A stretch of DNA of 64,000 bases from Meghimatium bilineatum. Taxonomy: Eukaryota; Mollusca; Gastropoda; Stylommatophora; Philomycidae. Below the pieces are notes generated by a model, which was given only the letters and a program-made list of their open reading frames with translations, did not search any database and was not told the DNA's origin. The DNA lies in assembly GCA_034231615.1 (NCBI GenBank), contig CM067306.1, forward strand, positions 64,507,790 through 64,571,789, written 5' to 3'. The translations under genes were made by a program, and so were the position numbers. This document shows, piece after piece, positions 10,195 to 20,809 of the stretch (position 1 is the first letter of the stretch; each line of letters begins with the position of its first letter).

Positions 10195-10385
10195 CTTTAT
10201 GCATCAATGATAAGAGGTACCGAATGATACTATTAAGGCATCAATGATAAGGGGTACTGAATGATACTATTAAGGCATCAATGATAAGGGATACTGAATA
10301 CTATTAATGGATTTGATAAGGGATATCAAATGATATTACTAAGGCATCAATAATAAGGGGTACCGCATGATACTATTAAGGGATT
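10195..10385. repeat. 37-bp minisatellite, about 5 copies
   Basis: Unit GCATCAATGATAAGAGGTAC plus CGAATGATACTATTAAG, with small deletions in the middle copies. Starts about 40 bp from the second PAM2 exon, close to where its intron branch point should be. Confidence 0.9.
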
Positions 10386-10389
10386 TACT

Positions 10390-11025
10390 TTTCAATTACT
10401 CTACTATAACCCCATTGGTGACAAGACATCCCAGTATTATTGGGAAAGTACCAGTGTTTTATGCTTTGTTTCAGTGTCCCAAAAATGTAATTAGGACTCA
10501 AAATGTCCTGGTTTTTAAAAAAATGTATATTTCTTAGAATCATCATCAAACACATGACACTTCAGGATCATAGAGGTGCCACTCTGGAAACATCAACACA
10601 AAAATCTCTCAATGTTTCTCGGTTTTCAGTTCCGAGTTGAAGTGTGGAGAATCGTAATCCTGTCCAGTCTTTGATATTATTAATCCATACTTTCTTGTGT
10701 CCTCTTCTTCTTCTACCCTCAACTGTTCCCTGCAAGATAGAAGAACAAATGGGATGGAGTTTAAACCATTTTCAGCTTTACCATGCGGAGAATGATGCAG
10801 TTATGTAGCGAATGGCGTCAGCTACGAATTGCGGTGTAACCACTTTGAGTCATCCAGCAAAGCAGACGGCATGCAATAAAAGCATTCTGGATCACCAACA
10901 AGCAAAAACAATTCACATCACAAATTTCTGCAGCCTTTTTTTTTTAACCAATGACTCTTGTTGGTAGACTTTACAAGAGCCTAGTGTGAACATCAATGCT
11001 ACCAGCTACAGAAATACACTAGGCA
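10390..11025. other. Intronic sequence, no feature seen
   Basis: AT-rich intron. No exon, transposon end or array recognised. Confidence 0.4.
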
Positions 11026-11026
11026 C

Positions 11027-11215
11027 TCTCACATATATTTTTCTCTCTCTCTTGCAGTAGATTGTTTTTGTCATCTTTCTCTCCATTATCCAGTAGAGAC
11101 AGTTGTTTTAGTCACACTAGGCACTCTCACATATATTTTTCTCTCTCTCTTGCAGTAGATTGTTTTTGTCATCTTTCTCTCCATATATATCCAGTAGAGA
11201 CAGTTGTTTTAGTCT
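11027..11215. repeat. Tandem duplication of about 88 bp
   Basis: CACTAGGCACTCTCACATAT through CAGTAGAGACAGTTGTTTTA is present twice, nearly identical except for a 4-bp ATAT insertion in the second copy. Confidence 0.9.
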
Positions 11216-11249
11216 TTTTGTTTGTTTCCAAGTGTCAATAAGTATTTTA

Positions 11250-12230
11250 TTTGGATGGTCATTCTTTTTTACCTTTCTACCGCTTCCGTCATGCTCTTTT
11301 CTGTCTGATATCCAGCAGCTCTACATTTGCATCTATCTCACATACTGCTGTGGGTCTCGATTGCATCCCTCCACAGATTAGTCTCAGAGCTTGGTTCTGC
11401 ACGATATTTAGGGATGTGATAGTAGTATGCTCACAATGGTCTGGAGAGGAAGGCTATAATCCATTACTGATCTCACATAGCCAAGACAGTTGGCGAAGGG
11501 TCTGTCTCCCTCAGAATGTCTGTCTCAATGAAAATAAGGAAGAGTGTGCAGCTTATGGGAGAGCCTTGAGGCAGTCCCTCCTCCTGTGTTCTTTTCCCGG
11601 ATAGTGTACCGGTATAGCTGGTGGCTGTGGTTCTGCTTGTCAGAAAGGCATGTATCCATTTAAATATCTTTCCACCTATTCCCATTCTGTTCATCTTCAG
11701 CAAAGTTCCAGACTTTGTCATGGGCTTGTTCAAGGTCAATGAACACTGCTAATGTGCCTTTTCCTTCTTGGAAACCATCCATCACATTTTGTGTGAATCT
11801 GAAGAGAGGGTCATCTGTGCCACATTTGCACCTGAAGCCAGCCTGGTTATTTATCTAGACAGTCATGGTCTTCCAGCCACCAGTATAGTCTGTTTGCCAT
11901 TCTCTCAACCAGCTTGCCTATGCATGAGGTGAGGGATGTTGGCCTACAACGTCTTGGTGTTCCTGCCAGTTTTCCTTTCTTAAGAATGGGGTTGATGGTT
12001 GATGTGAGCCATGCTGATAGCAACTGTCCCTCCTTCCATGTTCTATAAATAAACCATAGGAGTATTACTTTTGCCTGTGGCCCCAGCTTACATATTTCAC
12101 TTTTTAATTTGATCTGCTCCTGGAGGTTTCTAGCAGGTTTTCGTACTGCCATGTTCAGCTCCTGTATGCTGAATGGCCAGTGTCTATAAGTACATATGTG
12201 GATCACTTTGACTTAATTAACACAGTGAGG
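11250..12230 (-). mobile_element. Jockey-like LINE, reverse transcriptase fragment
   Basis: Two minus-strand blocks. The first has PFSIQELNMAV, GPQAKVILLWFIYRTWKEGQ, LLSAWLTSTINPILKKGKLA and RPTSLTSCIGKLVERM, the finger region of a jockey-type RT. The second has GIGGKIFKWIHAFLTSRTTA and EEGLPQGSPISCTLF, the conserved PQGSPxSxxLF box. Between them the QAGF and AYDKVW regions are readable but out of frame. It is 5'- and 3'-truncated, and decays past 11430 towards the low-coordinate end. Confidence 0.8.
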
Positions 12231-12469
12231 AAACTCATCCGCTAAAAATATTTTCAAAAATTTGAATCATGGCCGCTCTCAAGGCTGTACAGGATTTGTG
12301 TTAAGATCAGAACAGACCATAAAGAGAAGCATAAGACTGAATATACATAAAAAAGCATCAAAAGAGTTGTCGGAACTGGGACTCTGATGGATTTATTGAG
12401 AAGGAAACCAGGCACTTATGGACTTGTCTGGAGTACACTGATGACAATCTGCAGTCATAATTCAGAATA

Positions 12470-12619
12470 TGTATGAAACATATAAGTACTCTCAGTTACA
12501 TGAAACACATGCAAGCACTTTCACTTATATCAAACATGTACGTACTCTCAGTTAACTGAAACATGCAAGTACTTTCATTTATATCAAACATGTAAGTACT
12601 CTCAGCTACATGAAACATG
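12470..12619. repeat. Minisatellite (ACATGCAAGYACTTTCA...), left part
   Basis: Alternating units ATGAAACATGCAAGTACTTT and ATATCAAACATGTAAGTACT, about 26 bp each. The same array resumes at 12974, so the foldback element at 12620-12898 sits inside it. Confidence 0.9.
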
Positions 12620-12898
12620 CAAGCAAAATGAATTAAACAGGTTACTAAAACACTTACCTTGCCTATTAATAAAAATATATTTTAAAAAAGTATATATAAA
12701 AAAACATACAATAAAACTAAACAGAACAATTCTCCACGTATCGGCTCAAATTGAACCTTTTTCAAGAGACAACAGAAAACAACAAAATAAAAAACAAATT
12801 AGATTACTAGATTTCATCAAGCCCCGTCTCCAATTTTATATATTTTTATTAATAGGCAAGGTAAGTGTTTTAGTAACCTGTTTAATTCATTTTGCTTG
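12620..12898. mobile_element. Foldback element with 60-bp perfect inverted repeats
   Basis: The left arm 12620-12679 starts CAAGCAAAATGAATTAAACA. Its exact reverse complement occupies 12839-12898, ending TTTAATTCATTTTGCTTG. No mismatch was found over 60 bp. The 159-bp centre carries on the minus strand CTTGAAAAAGGTTCAATTTG followed by AGCCGATACGT, resembling the GAARAAGG..CGAAACGT motif met in other retroelement ends. The perfect arms indicate a recent origin or ongoing conversion. Confidence 0.75.
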
Positions 12899-12969
12899 AC
12901 TATTTGTTCATTAGGTTACTGCGGCACCATCCACTTTGTCGGACACCCTCTGACCATTTGGTTATTTAT

Positions 12970-13195
12970 ATATGAAACATGCAAGCACTTTCACTTATAT
13001 TAAACATGTAAGTACTTTCAGTTACATGAAACATGTAATCACTTTCACTTATATCAAACATGTAAGTAGTCTCAGTTACATGAAACATGTAAGCACTTTC
13101 ACGTATTTCAAACATGTACATACTCCCGCTTACAAACAGAATGTATATAAAATATGTAAGCACTCCTACATAAAAAGAAAATGTATGTGAAAATA
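12970..13195. repeat. Minisatellite, right part
   Basis: Continues the 26-bp units of 12470-12619 and decays towards 13195, about 50 bp before the first PAM2 exon. Confidence 0.9.
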
Positions 13196-13246
13196 CAACC
13201 ATTCTCACTCACAAGCAGCATATCTCATAAATGAAAATGTACTCAC

Positions 13247-13306
13247 AGCCTGGCCTTGACGGAAGGGAGGTGCGGACGGATTCAGATTTCTTGGTGAGGT
13301 TGGTGT
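13247..13306 (-). CDS. La-related protein exon with first PAM2-like motif
   Basis: A 60-nt phase 0-0 exon between acceptor TTTCAG and donor GTGAGT, encoding TPTSPRNLNPSAPPFRQGQA. PAM2 motifs bind the MLLE domain of cytoplasmic poly(A)-binding protein with the pattern LNPxAxxF. Here Leu, Pro, Ala and Phe are all present in NLNPSAPPF. The next exon begins with an almost identical PTSPxNLNP string, so the pair looks like an exon duplication. Being symmetric (0-0), the exon can be skipped without disturbing the frame, which would allow isoforms with one or two PABP contacts. It is flanked by 26/52-bp minisatellite sequence on its low-coordinate side. Confidence 0.85.
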
Positions 13307-13309
13307 CTG

Positions 13310-14105
13310 AAACAGAAATAAGAATTGAGTAATCTGGCTTAAAAAACATTCTATTTACAAGAAGTGAAGCTTGCACTATAAAAAGCAGATATGTGATGTG
13401 TCCTTAGTGTGACCTAAAAGAATACAATAGAAATATGTGAAGTGACTTGTCAAGAAAATGTAGTACACACGACAAATGTGGAATTTAAAACGTGAAAATA
13501 GAAATAAGAATTTGACTGAAATCTTTCCTGTGAATTAAATATACTGACCCCTGATGTGATACTTTACAACAGGCAGGGCTGGCAACATACGGCCTGCCAG
13601 CCCAAAATTATCCAGCACGCCAGTGCTCACATGAAGGTCCTAATACCTGAGCCCCAGTACTCCTAAATAAATATGTAAGTGCTGATTTTGAGCCTGGTCT
13701 CAAACCAAATAACTTTAATAAATTGTATGAATGTCTTAGTATCTAAATATACATATTTATGTATAAATGTCCACATGTTCAAATGTATATTTAGTAACTT
13801 GAATGTGTATCCCCAAGTTTCGAAACCATTTTGGATAGAATAAAATATAAGTTGTGATTTCTAGCCAGACAAGACAGTTCCTCCAGCTGTAAATGGGCAC
13901 CTGACGCAAAAGTTAGGAAAGGTAAACACAGAAAGGAACTGACCGCCCCACTTAATAGTTACTGCGGCTTAGAACATAAAGAGTCATCTTCATCCCTGGT
14001 GGCACTTTATTGCCATGTATCTAGCTAAAGTGTACAATTTAGCTTTCAGATTAACTTCTTTCATCCATCCTGCAAACCAGCAATGTATATCTGTATCCAG
14101 TCTTT
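13310..14105. other. Intronic sequence, little recognisable
   Basis: AT-rich intron. The stretch at 13570-13640 (GGCAACATACGGCCTGCCAG) looks like the end of an old hAT-type MITE, without a partner end. Confidence 0.35.
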
Positions 14106-14690
14106 CAGACCAAAAACAGTAGCCAATCCTTGCTTTACAAAGTTAATATTAGCAAGATTTTGACTGTCCCTGACAAAAACAGTAGCCAACCCTTGCTTTA
14201 CAAAGTTAATATTAGCAAGATTTTGACTGTCCCTGACAAAAACATTAGCCAACCCTTGCTTTACAAAGTTAATATTAGCAAGATTTTGACTGTCCCTGAC
14301 AAAAACAGTAGCCAACCCTTGCTTTACAAAGTTAATATTAGCAAGATTTTGACTGTCCCTGACAAAAACAGTAGCCAACCCTTGCTTTACAAAGTTAATA
14401 TTAGCAAGATTTTGACTGTCCCTGACAAAAACATTAGCCAACCCTTGCTTTACAAAGTTAATATTAGCAAGATTTTGACTGTCCCTGACAAAAACAGTAG
14501 CCAACCCTTGCTTTACAAAGTTAATATTAGCAAGATTTTGACTGTCCCTGACAAAAACAGTAGCCAACCCTTGCTTTACAAAGTTAATATTAGCAAGATT
14601 TTGACTGTCCCTGACAAAAACAGTAGCCAACCCTTGCTTTACAAAGTTAATATTAGCAAGATTTTGACTGTCCCTGACAAGACAGAAAAA
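14106..14690. repeat. 63-bp minisatellite, about 9 copies
   Basis: Unit AAAACAGTAGCCAACCCTTG, CTTTACAAAGTTAATATTAG, CAAGATTTTGACTGTCCCTG, AC plus one. Copies carry either ACAGTAG or ACATTAG. The period equals 21 codons, so frames on both strands stay open for over 200 codons; there is no start context or domain to support a gene. Confidence 0.97.
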
Positions 14691-14827
14691 AAGTGTAAAC
14701 CACAGGTTAACAACCTTCATGTGTTGGTCAGCTGGTTTCAGCTTTGTTTATGTAGTATGGGGCTAAAAATATGTCTAATGTCCTTTGTAGCACCATGTAT
14801 TGTTTTCTAAACTCTTGTGCCAGCTCA

Positions 14828-15075
14828 GATAGTATTTCTAGATCAACCTAGCAAAGAATTATTTGACAGATAGTATTTCTAGATCAACCTAGCAAAGAAT
14901 TATTTGACAGATAGTATTTCTAGATCAACCTAGCAAAGAATTATTTGACAGATAGTATTTCTAGATCAACCTAGCAAAGAATTATTTGACAGATAGTATT
15001 TCTAGATCAACCTAGCAAAGAATTATTTGACAGATAGTATTTCTAGATCAACCTAGCAAAGAATTATTTGACAGA
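14828..15075. repeat. 41-bp minisatellite, 6 copies
   Basis: Identical units GATAGTATTTCTAGATCAAC, CTAGCAAAGAATTATTTGAC, A. Near-perfect identity suggests recent amplification. Confidence 0.97.
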
Positions 15076-15300
15076 CAGTATTTTGCCCAATGGTTGTATA
15101 TTTTCCCAATTGTATTTTTGTCCAATTGTTGTATTTTCCAATTTGGTTGTATTTTGCCCAATGATTGTATTTTGCCCATTGGTTGTATTTTGTCCAATGG
15201 TCGTATTTTTCATGGTCAAATTTTGCCCAATGGTTGTATATTTTCCAATGGTTGTATTTTCCCCCGCTGGCCATATTGTGTCCACTAGTTGTATTTTATA
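15076..15300. repeat. Degenerate 22-bp tandem repeat
   Basis: About ten units around TTGCCCAATGGTTGTATTTT with many indels, abutting the 41-bp array. A single sequence step at 15076 separates the two arrays. Confidence 0.85.
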
Positions 15301-15472
15301 CGTCACTGGTTTACATTTTCATCGTTTTATAAGACAGCGTTGCAACTCTTGCTGGCTTCGTGATGGTTAGAAACATACTTGACAATGTGCAAAAGGTGGG
15401 CAACCTCTGTGGGCCAGTGGGCTGGATTAAGCCCTGAATAGGAAGGGGGAATCTATGTGGTCTAGCAGTATT

Positions 15473-15781
15473 AAGGACGTAGAAACAACTTTGCAAAGGA
15501 AGGAGTTGTGCAACCTGCAACCCTTTTTTATTCTCATTGGTTTTTTTAAAAGATAAATGTCATAATCAGGTTATATAATGTAAGCTATTTCTTATTGTGT
15601 TCGTTCTCAAACTCTTGCAATTAACAGGATGTAGAAACAACTTTGCAAAGGAAGGAGTTGTGCAACCTGCAACCCTTTTTTATTCTCATTGGTTTTTTTA
15701 AAAGATAAATGTCATAATCAGGTTATATAATGTAAGCTATTTCTTATTGTGTTCGTTCTCAAACTCTTGCAATTAACAGGA
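15473..15781. repeat. Tandem duplication, two 154-bp copies
   Basis: GTAGAAACAACTTTGCAAAG through CTCTTGCAATTAACAGGATG is repeated without visible change. Each copy ends with the first bases of a reverse RepC (GTTCTCAAACTCTTGCAATT). The breakpoints share GGAYGTAG, so the duplication probably used that microhomology after RepC had inserted. Confidence 0.9.
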
Positions 15782-15975
15782 TGTAGTCCAGAGAACAGAA
15801 TGCAGTGTCATGGTTTACAGCTTGACTGATGTCTACTCTTTTTGGCATGACACATCGAACTTTAGCATTGCTACCAGATCATTTTGACCACCTAAAGAAT
15901 AGGGCAGTCATCTTCATTCCCCCACCACAAAACATCCTAGGTTGCCTCTTACGTCATGTATGCCAGGTCGTAGAG
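15752..15975 (-). mobile_element. RepC copy, diverged
   Basis: Reverse copy: CTCAAACTCTTGCAATTAAC, AGGATGTAGTCCAGAGAACA and GAATGCAGTGTCATGGTTTA, later TTGCCTCTTACGTCATGTATG, match the family order seen at 20511-20793. Confidence 0.65.
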
Positions 15976-16249
15976 CTGCAATCCGATTTCAGCCCCGACA
16001 CAACACGCGATGTAAACTTATAACACAATACTGTACATATTTCCTTAGGTAAGAAAATAACTTGTTTTCTAGTTTCTCAAATGCTCCCAGCCCTGTATCC
16101 ACCCACGACCCTGATAGCTATCGTCAACTCAGTGTAAAACCTTATAAAGACAATCTAAACATATTGATCCTACAGCTATTAATAAAACGCAAGACAACAA
16201 TCTATAAGCGAGTCCCTCAACAATACAGCCCTGTGCACACACGTTATCG

Positions 16250-16375
16250 AACTTCTAAAGTGATCATATTTGAATTGTCCTATGATTTTCATTGGTCACT
16301 GTATGTATAACTCTGTGTCGACATCCAATGAAAATCACACGAAAGTCAAAATAGCGCCGCTTTAGAAGGATGATT
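16250..16375. mobile_element. CCAAT-hairpin MITE (family A)
   Basis: Terminal CTTCTAAAG and CTTTAGAAGGATGA pair. The centre has CATTGGTCACT and GACATCCAATG in inverted orientation, with the family's GTCAAAATAGCG arm. The whole element can fold into one hairpin. Confidence 0.7.
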
Positions 16376-16589
16376 GAGATAAACCCACAGGACTGTGTTG
16401 TCGAGAGATTCAATGTGAGGGTGGAAATAAAATAGTGGGTGAGGGATTGGACACAGAAAAACATTAGGTTCCGGTCCGAAAATAAACGGATGCGTTTCTA
16501 GAAATGATAAACAAGATACGTGGGCGACTTGGAGAGTAATCAGTGTTCGGGCAGAATATGACGTCATTCTCGGTCATCTGACTGTTTTA

Positions 16590-17900
16590 TCTATCTATTG
16601 TCTTTTCCTGATATGCTGTTAGGCGTCGTCGGGAGTTGAAGTTTTCTGTCTTTGGTCATCGTTGTTGTGTTTGTCATGGTTAGACCGTGGTTTTTGACAA
16701 TCTCTCTGAGTGAATCTTCCCATCTTGTTTGTAGCCGTTCTCTACATGTTCTCTGCGTGATATGGTCTTTACTATCTCTCTGATGTCTTCGTTCCCCATT
16801 CTGTCTCTTCTGGTCACGTGTATAGTTTTTCTCATGCATTTAATCTCACATGTTGTAATCTTGCTCATGTTGTAATCTTTCTCATGTTGTAATCTTGCTC
16901 ATGTTGTAATCTTTCTCATGTTTGTTTTTGGTCAGGGGCCATGTTTGGCACTGATATGGCATAACGTTGGAATAAAGATGGTGCTTATCTGTCGTTTGGT
17001 CGCCATGTTGATCGCTGCAAGTGGTGTCAGTTGGCACCTCATCTATTTCATCAATTTCTCTAACAATTTTGTCGTCTTCTGTAAAAATGCTTCCTAGATA
17101 TTTACATTCTGATGTCTGTTTTAGTTTTGTGCCGCTAATATACATATTTAGCTGTTCTGTTGCTCTTCATATTTTCATAGTTTCTGTTATGAATGTGTTT
17201 AATCTCATATTGTATTGTTCCCACGCTGTTTTGTAATGAATGTGTGTATCTTTTTAGTTAATCTTCAGTTGCACATATTAGAACGTGATCATCTGCGAAG
17301 AGTAGATCGTGCAGTTACCTAAGTCTCTTGATGTTTCTGAGATGTGTTCGCTTCTTGCTTCTGCCTCTTTCGCTTTACTGTCCGTGTATGTAACAAACAG
17401 ACGTGGTGACAGTACACAAAACTGTCTTACTACCGTTGTTCTTGCGAATGGTTCTGTGAGTCCTTCGTTTGTTGTTATTATACTTCGTGAGTTATTGTAC
17501 AGTGCTCTTATGTTGTCCAGTAGTTGACAGTGTATTCCGTAATCAAGTATCTGCCACAATTTATCCCTGTCACCTCTGTCAAATGCCTTCTCTAGATCTA
17601 CAAAGATGGTGTTTAGCTGTTGGTCATATTCAATTGCCTTTTCGCTTAATTATCTCAGTACAAAGATGACGTGTGTGCAACATACCCCTTTTCTGAAGCC
17701 AAACTGGGTCTTTCTTAGCTATGGCTCTATTATTGATATAATTCTTTATTCTATGATTTTTGTATATATCTTTCCTGTGTGGCTAAGTAGAGATATATTC
17801 TTGTGTATGTTTCAATCTCTTTTGTTGCCTTTATTTTTTTCCATATTGGGATATGATAATTGTTTTCTTCCAGCCGTCAGGTATTTGTTTTCCTGACTAT
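16590..17900 (-). mobile_element. RTE-like LINE, RT to C-terminus, decayed
   Basis: Minus-strand blocks in order: SHTGKIYTKIIE, LRKTQFGFRKG, KAIEYDQQLNTIFVDLEKAF, DRDKLWQILDYGIHCQLLDN, IRALYNNSRSIITTNEGLTE, an LFADD catalytic box in a shifted frame near 17285, then KLKQTSECKYLGSIFTEDDK, MPYQCQTWPL and a RWEDSLREIVKNHGLTMT tail. FVDLEKAFDxxDRxxLW is typical of RTE-like elements. There are several frame changes and at least one stop; it is 5'-truncated near 17900. Confidence 0.8.
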
Positions 17901-17904
17901 GGCT

Positions 17905-18340
17905 TGAGCCAAACATTGAAATAATCCATTTAGAAAAAGATGATTTTTATGACATCTGCGGCTGTTGTTTGATATAATAAGGCACGGCCACCAAAACGTT
18001 TCTGTACAGTCTAATCAAAGTTATGCTCAACTAAACAGCTGTATCGCGTCCGACAACTCATAATGGTGATTTGATAAATATTTGTATCCCGTGCTCAATA
18101 AAGACTCTTTGGTAGAAAGGATGATTTTGTTTTTGAAGGGATATCCAGATTACCAACAGACAGCCTGCCACAGATGACCATGACATGGACATCACGGCTA
18201 TAAAGCCAGAGGCGGACCATGCAAAAGATGGATTACATAAATCAAAGAAGTCACAGGAACAAGCTTACGAACAGCACACAAGAATGCCACCTCTAGAGAA
18301 CTCTTCTACCCTTGGCGCCGCACGGCAAACAAGGGCCACG
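17905..18340. other. Intronic sequence, no gene recognised
   Basis: At 18090-18125 the string CTCAATAAAGACTCTTTGGT AGAAAGG is a weak relative of the retroelement-end motif seen at 29550 and 41060. At 18160-18340 a GC-richer stretch is open in one frame but matches nothing I know. Confidence 0.3.
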
Positions 18341-18390
18341 GTAGATTAGATAGATTTATAGATAGATTAGATAGATAGATATAGATAGAT

Positions 18391-18478
<88 letters not shown>

Positions 18479-18480
18479 CA
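18341..18480. repeat. GATA microsatellite
   Basis: About 140 bp of (GATA)n with ATTA interruptions at the left edge. Confidence 0.98.
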
Positions 18481-18495
18481 GGTCAAATGAAATTA

Positions 18496-18545
18496 TACAG
18501 TGGAATCCATCTATGACGCACCCTTTTACATTTTCCTATATAACA
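18496..18545. mobile_element. pogo/Tigger-like MITE end
   Basis: TA followed by CAGTGGAATCCATCTATGAC shares its first 12 bases with the ends of the element at 27966-28409. No partner end was found, so only one terminus is claimed. Confidence 0.45.
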
Positions 18546-18699
18546 AAATCTTCAAAATTCCCAACTATATTTATTCTTTATTGTTTGTACTGTACGCAGC
18601 GAATTTATGTTATTACATACATATTTTGTCGGTTCGAACCAAGCTGTTACAATGAGATTTGACTTGGTTGGTTTTTGTTTGTGTTTTTTTCTGTGATTA

Positions 18700-19050
18700 G
18701 TTAGTTTCCTATACTCAGAAATCAGTCCATACAGGCAGGAGGGCCGCATCCTTGAATTCAGTCGACAGCAGATCACAGTTGCCCAACAGCTTCACTTCCA
18801 GATGTCTCCTGGGGCCAGGTTTTATTCCTCAAGTCTCCAAAGATTGAACATATATGCAGAATATGTTCTAGAGTCTGGGGACCCTTTGACATGGACAATG
18901 GTCAGTTTGAACAAACTTTATTCTGGAGATGTCATTGTAATCTACAGTATGTCCTGTGCGGAGACTAAAATAGTAGTTTGCTGTTGTATTTTCAGCTTTA
19001 TGGCGGAGTCTTGTGGAAAATGTCTGCTTCTTCTCTGACTTCATGAACCT
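18700..19050 (-). mobile_element. Jockey-like LINE, C-terminal fragment
   Basis: Minus-strand peptide blocks YYFSLRTGHTVDYNDISRIK, DHCPCQ, then in another frame CPQTLEHILHICSIFGDLRN and KTWPQET. The LRTGH, CPC and EHIL order is that of the jockey ORF2 C-terminus, as in the copies at 9.1-9.3 and 30.0-30.2 kb. One frame change is needed within it. Confidence 0.6.
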
Positions 19051-19144
19051 GTGTATCTTCTTTCGAAGAGATTTGCTTCAACCAATAAATATCGATGAGA
19101 GTTGGCCCCTTAACAACATCATAACAAGACAGCTGATTTTTTTT

Positions 19145-19280
19145 TGTCATATAAAGAGACATAACAGTATGGAAAGATTAATAGCTGAATGATGAGCTAC
19201 GGGCAACAGGGCGACCAAGACGACGATGGTACAGTGATAAATCTAATTACGGGAGAGGGAGATATCGCTGGGAACAGTAA
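19145..19280 (+). mobile_element. LINE 3' end relic, family Z-like
   Basis: CHIKRHNSMERLIAE is followed, after a stop, by ATGRPRRRW-like coding in a shifted frame. It resembles the GHIKRHNCLERQIMEG segment at 9.4 and 63.2 kb but is older. Confidence 0.5.
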
Positions 19281-20050
19281 AAAAAAAAATATTTTGTTCT
19301 TTGTCAATAGTCAGCATGGTCCATATTTTTCTGTCCCATCCCATGGGATTACTATTATATTAATATGGAATACATTTAAAATAAAATTATGAAATTTATG
19401 AAAGTTTAGGTTTAGTGTCTACTAAATAGGACTACATATACAAAGAGACATGCAAAACGACAAAATTTATTAACTTTATGACAATTCAGTATCATTCTGA
19501 CACTCATTTTATTAGACCATTTCTGAGTCACTCTGCTCATTCAGCACATTATCAATTTCCCGCTGATCGACTGCTTCTACTAATTCAGTTAATTCGGGTA
19601 ATCCGTGAACCATTTCCACAATGTTCATCTTACATGCAAATCTGATGTACACAGAGTTTATAACGAGAGCTGGTGACATCCGTTTTCGTAACTTAACAAC
19701 AATCCGGCCGCACTAAATAAGCGCTCTACTAGACAAGGCTTTAAATACATGGGAAATACAAATATGTGCTGTCCCATCCCATCCCATGGGAATCCCATGG
19801 GAATAACATTCCTATGGACAAGCCTGTCAATAGTACACCACAAAGGTTTATAATTTAAGGTCAACCATTTCTCTACATAAATCCATTAACATTTTCATAA
19901 TCGACTAATTAGTACTTTCAAATTTAGAAATTTTGAGTTTAAAAAGTGTGATAGAATTATGTAAACAAAAAAGTATTTAAGATATATTATTTTCCTTAGT
20001 TCCTGCCATGGTTTGGTCATCAGGAAAGAATGCCGTGTGATTAATTAGTT
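19281..20050. other. Intronic sequence, no gene seen
   Basis: AT-rich. CCCATCCCATGGGA palindromic pieces occur at 19335-19349 and 19770-19805, about 440 bp apart; they may belong to an unrecognised mobile element. Confidence 0.35.
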
Positions 20051-20064
20051 TATATAAATCATAT

Positions 20065-20265
20065 ATGAAGAGAGGAGAAGCAGAAAGAAGAGCCAATGGT
20101 AGACCTAGAGTACGCTGGATCGACAACATCAAAGAGACATTACACGAACACCAAATAACATTATCTGAAGCTGCCAGAAAACGAGAACAAGAACATTGTA
20201 TCTCCATCGACACACGTAAATGGTAAAAGAGGAAAGAAAGAAGAAGAAGAAGTTCCTTCCATGCA
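20065..20265 (+). mobile_element. LINE 3' end with GAA tail
   Basis: In-frame MKRGEAERRANGRPRVRWID, NIKETLHEHQITLSEAARKR, EQEHCISIDTRKW, TAA at 20224-20226, then AGAGGAAAGAAAGAAGAAGA. GRPRxRWxDNI is the usual C-terminal motif of these LINEs. Frame is intact over the last 53 codons. Confidence 0.75.
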
Positions 20266-20510
20266 CGTTCCATATATGTATACACTTGTTGAATGTGATA
20301 TTATTTTTTCTTCCTTAAAATTGTGCTAGAAGTGACATGTATATTTCACACATGCATATTATCACATGTTATTTGTACACATATGTTCCAACATATGTAG
20401 ACATGAATCCAAGAAACGTGTTGTCATATAGACGAACCATTTGTGCAGTCTATGTGCACATGTGATAGCTATAACTGTAAGATTGAATTTTAAAGTAACT
20501 CTAACCGCCC

Positions 20511-20793
20511 ATGTGTTGCTGGGGCCCGAAAGGGGAGCAAAGAATAGCACCACTGTTTACCTTCCATGCATGTCGTAAAAGGCGACTAAGGATGTTATGG
20601 GATGGAGTTGGCTGTCCCATCCCATATAGGGTCAGTGAGACAAAGCCATGCTGAAGTCGGATGTGTCAGGCCAAAAGGCGCAGATATCGCAGCAATGCTG
20701 TAAACCATGACACAACGCATTCCGTTCTCCAGACTACATTCTGCTAATCTGCAGGAGTTTGAGAACGAATGCAGAAGAAGAAGTAACTACCAC
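20511..20793 (+). mobile_element. RepC element, long copy
   Basis: A 270-280 bp dispersed element: CGCCCATGTGTTGCTGGGG, ACCTTCCATGCATGTCGTAA, AAGGCGACTAAGGATGTTAT, GCCATGCTGAAGTCGGATGT, GCGCAGATATCGCAGCAATG, CGTTCTCCAGACTACATTCT, GCAGGAGTTTGAGAACGAAT, GCAGAAGAAGAAG. The GAA-rich 3' tail and short target duplication of the copy at 28058 point to a SINE or a LINE-mobilised RNA. No clear A/B boxes. Confidence 0.75.
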
Positions 20794-20809
20794 TCCCCTG
20801 CTATACACC

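Noticed and set aside
14061-14810. Frames of about 220 codons on both strands
   Set aside because: Produced by the 63-bp minisatellite; a sense and antisense frame of equal length is the mark of a multiple-of-three period.
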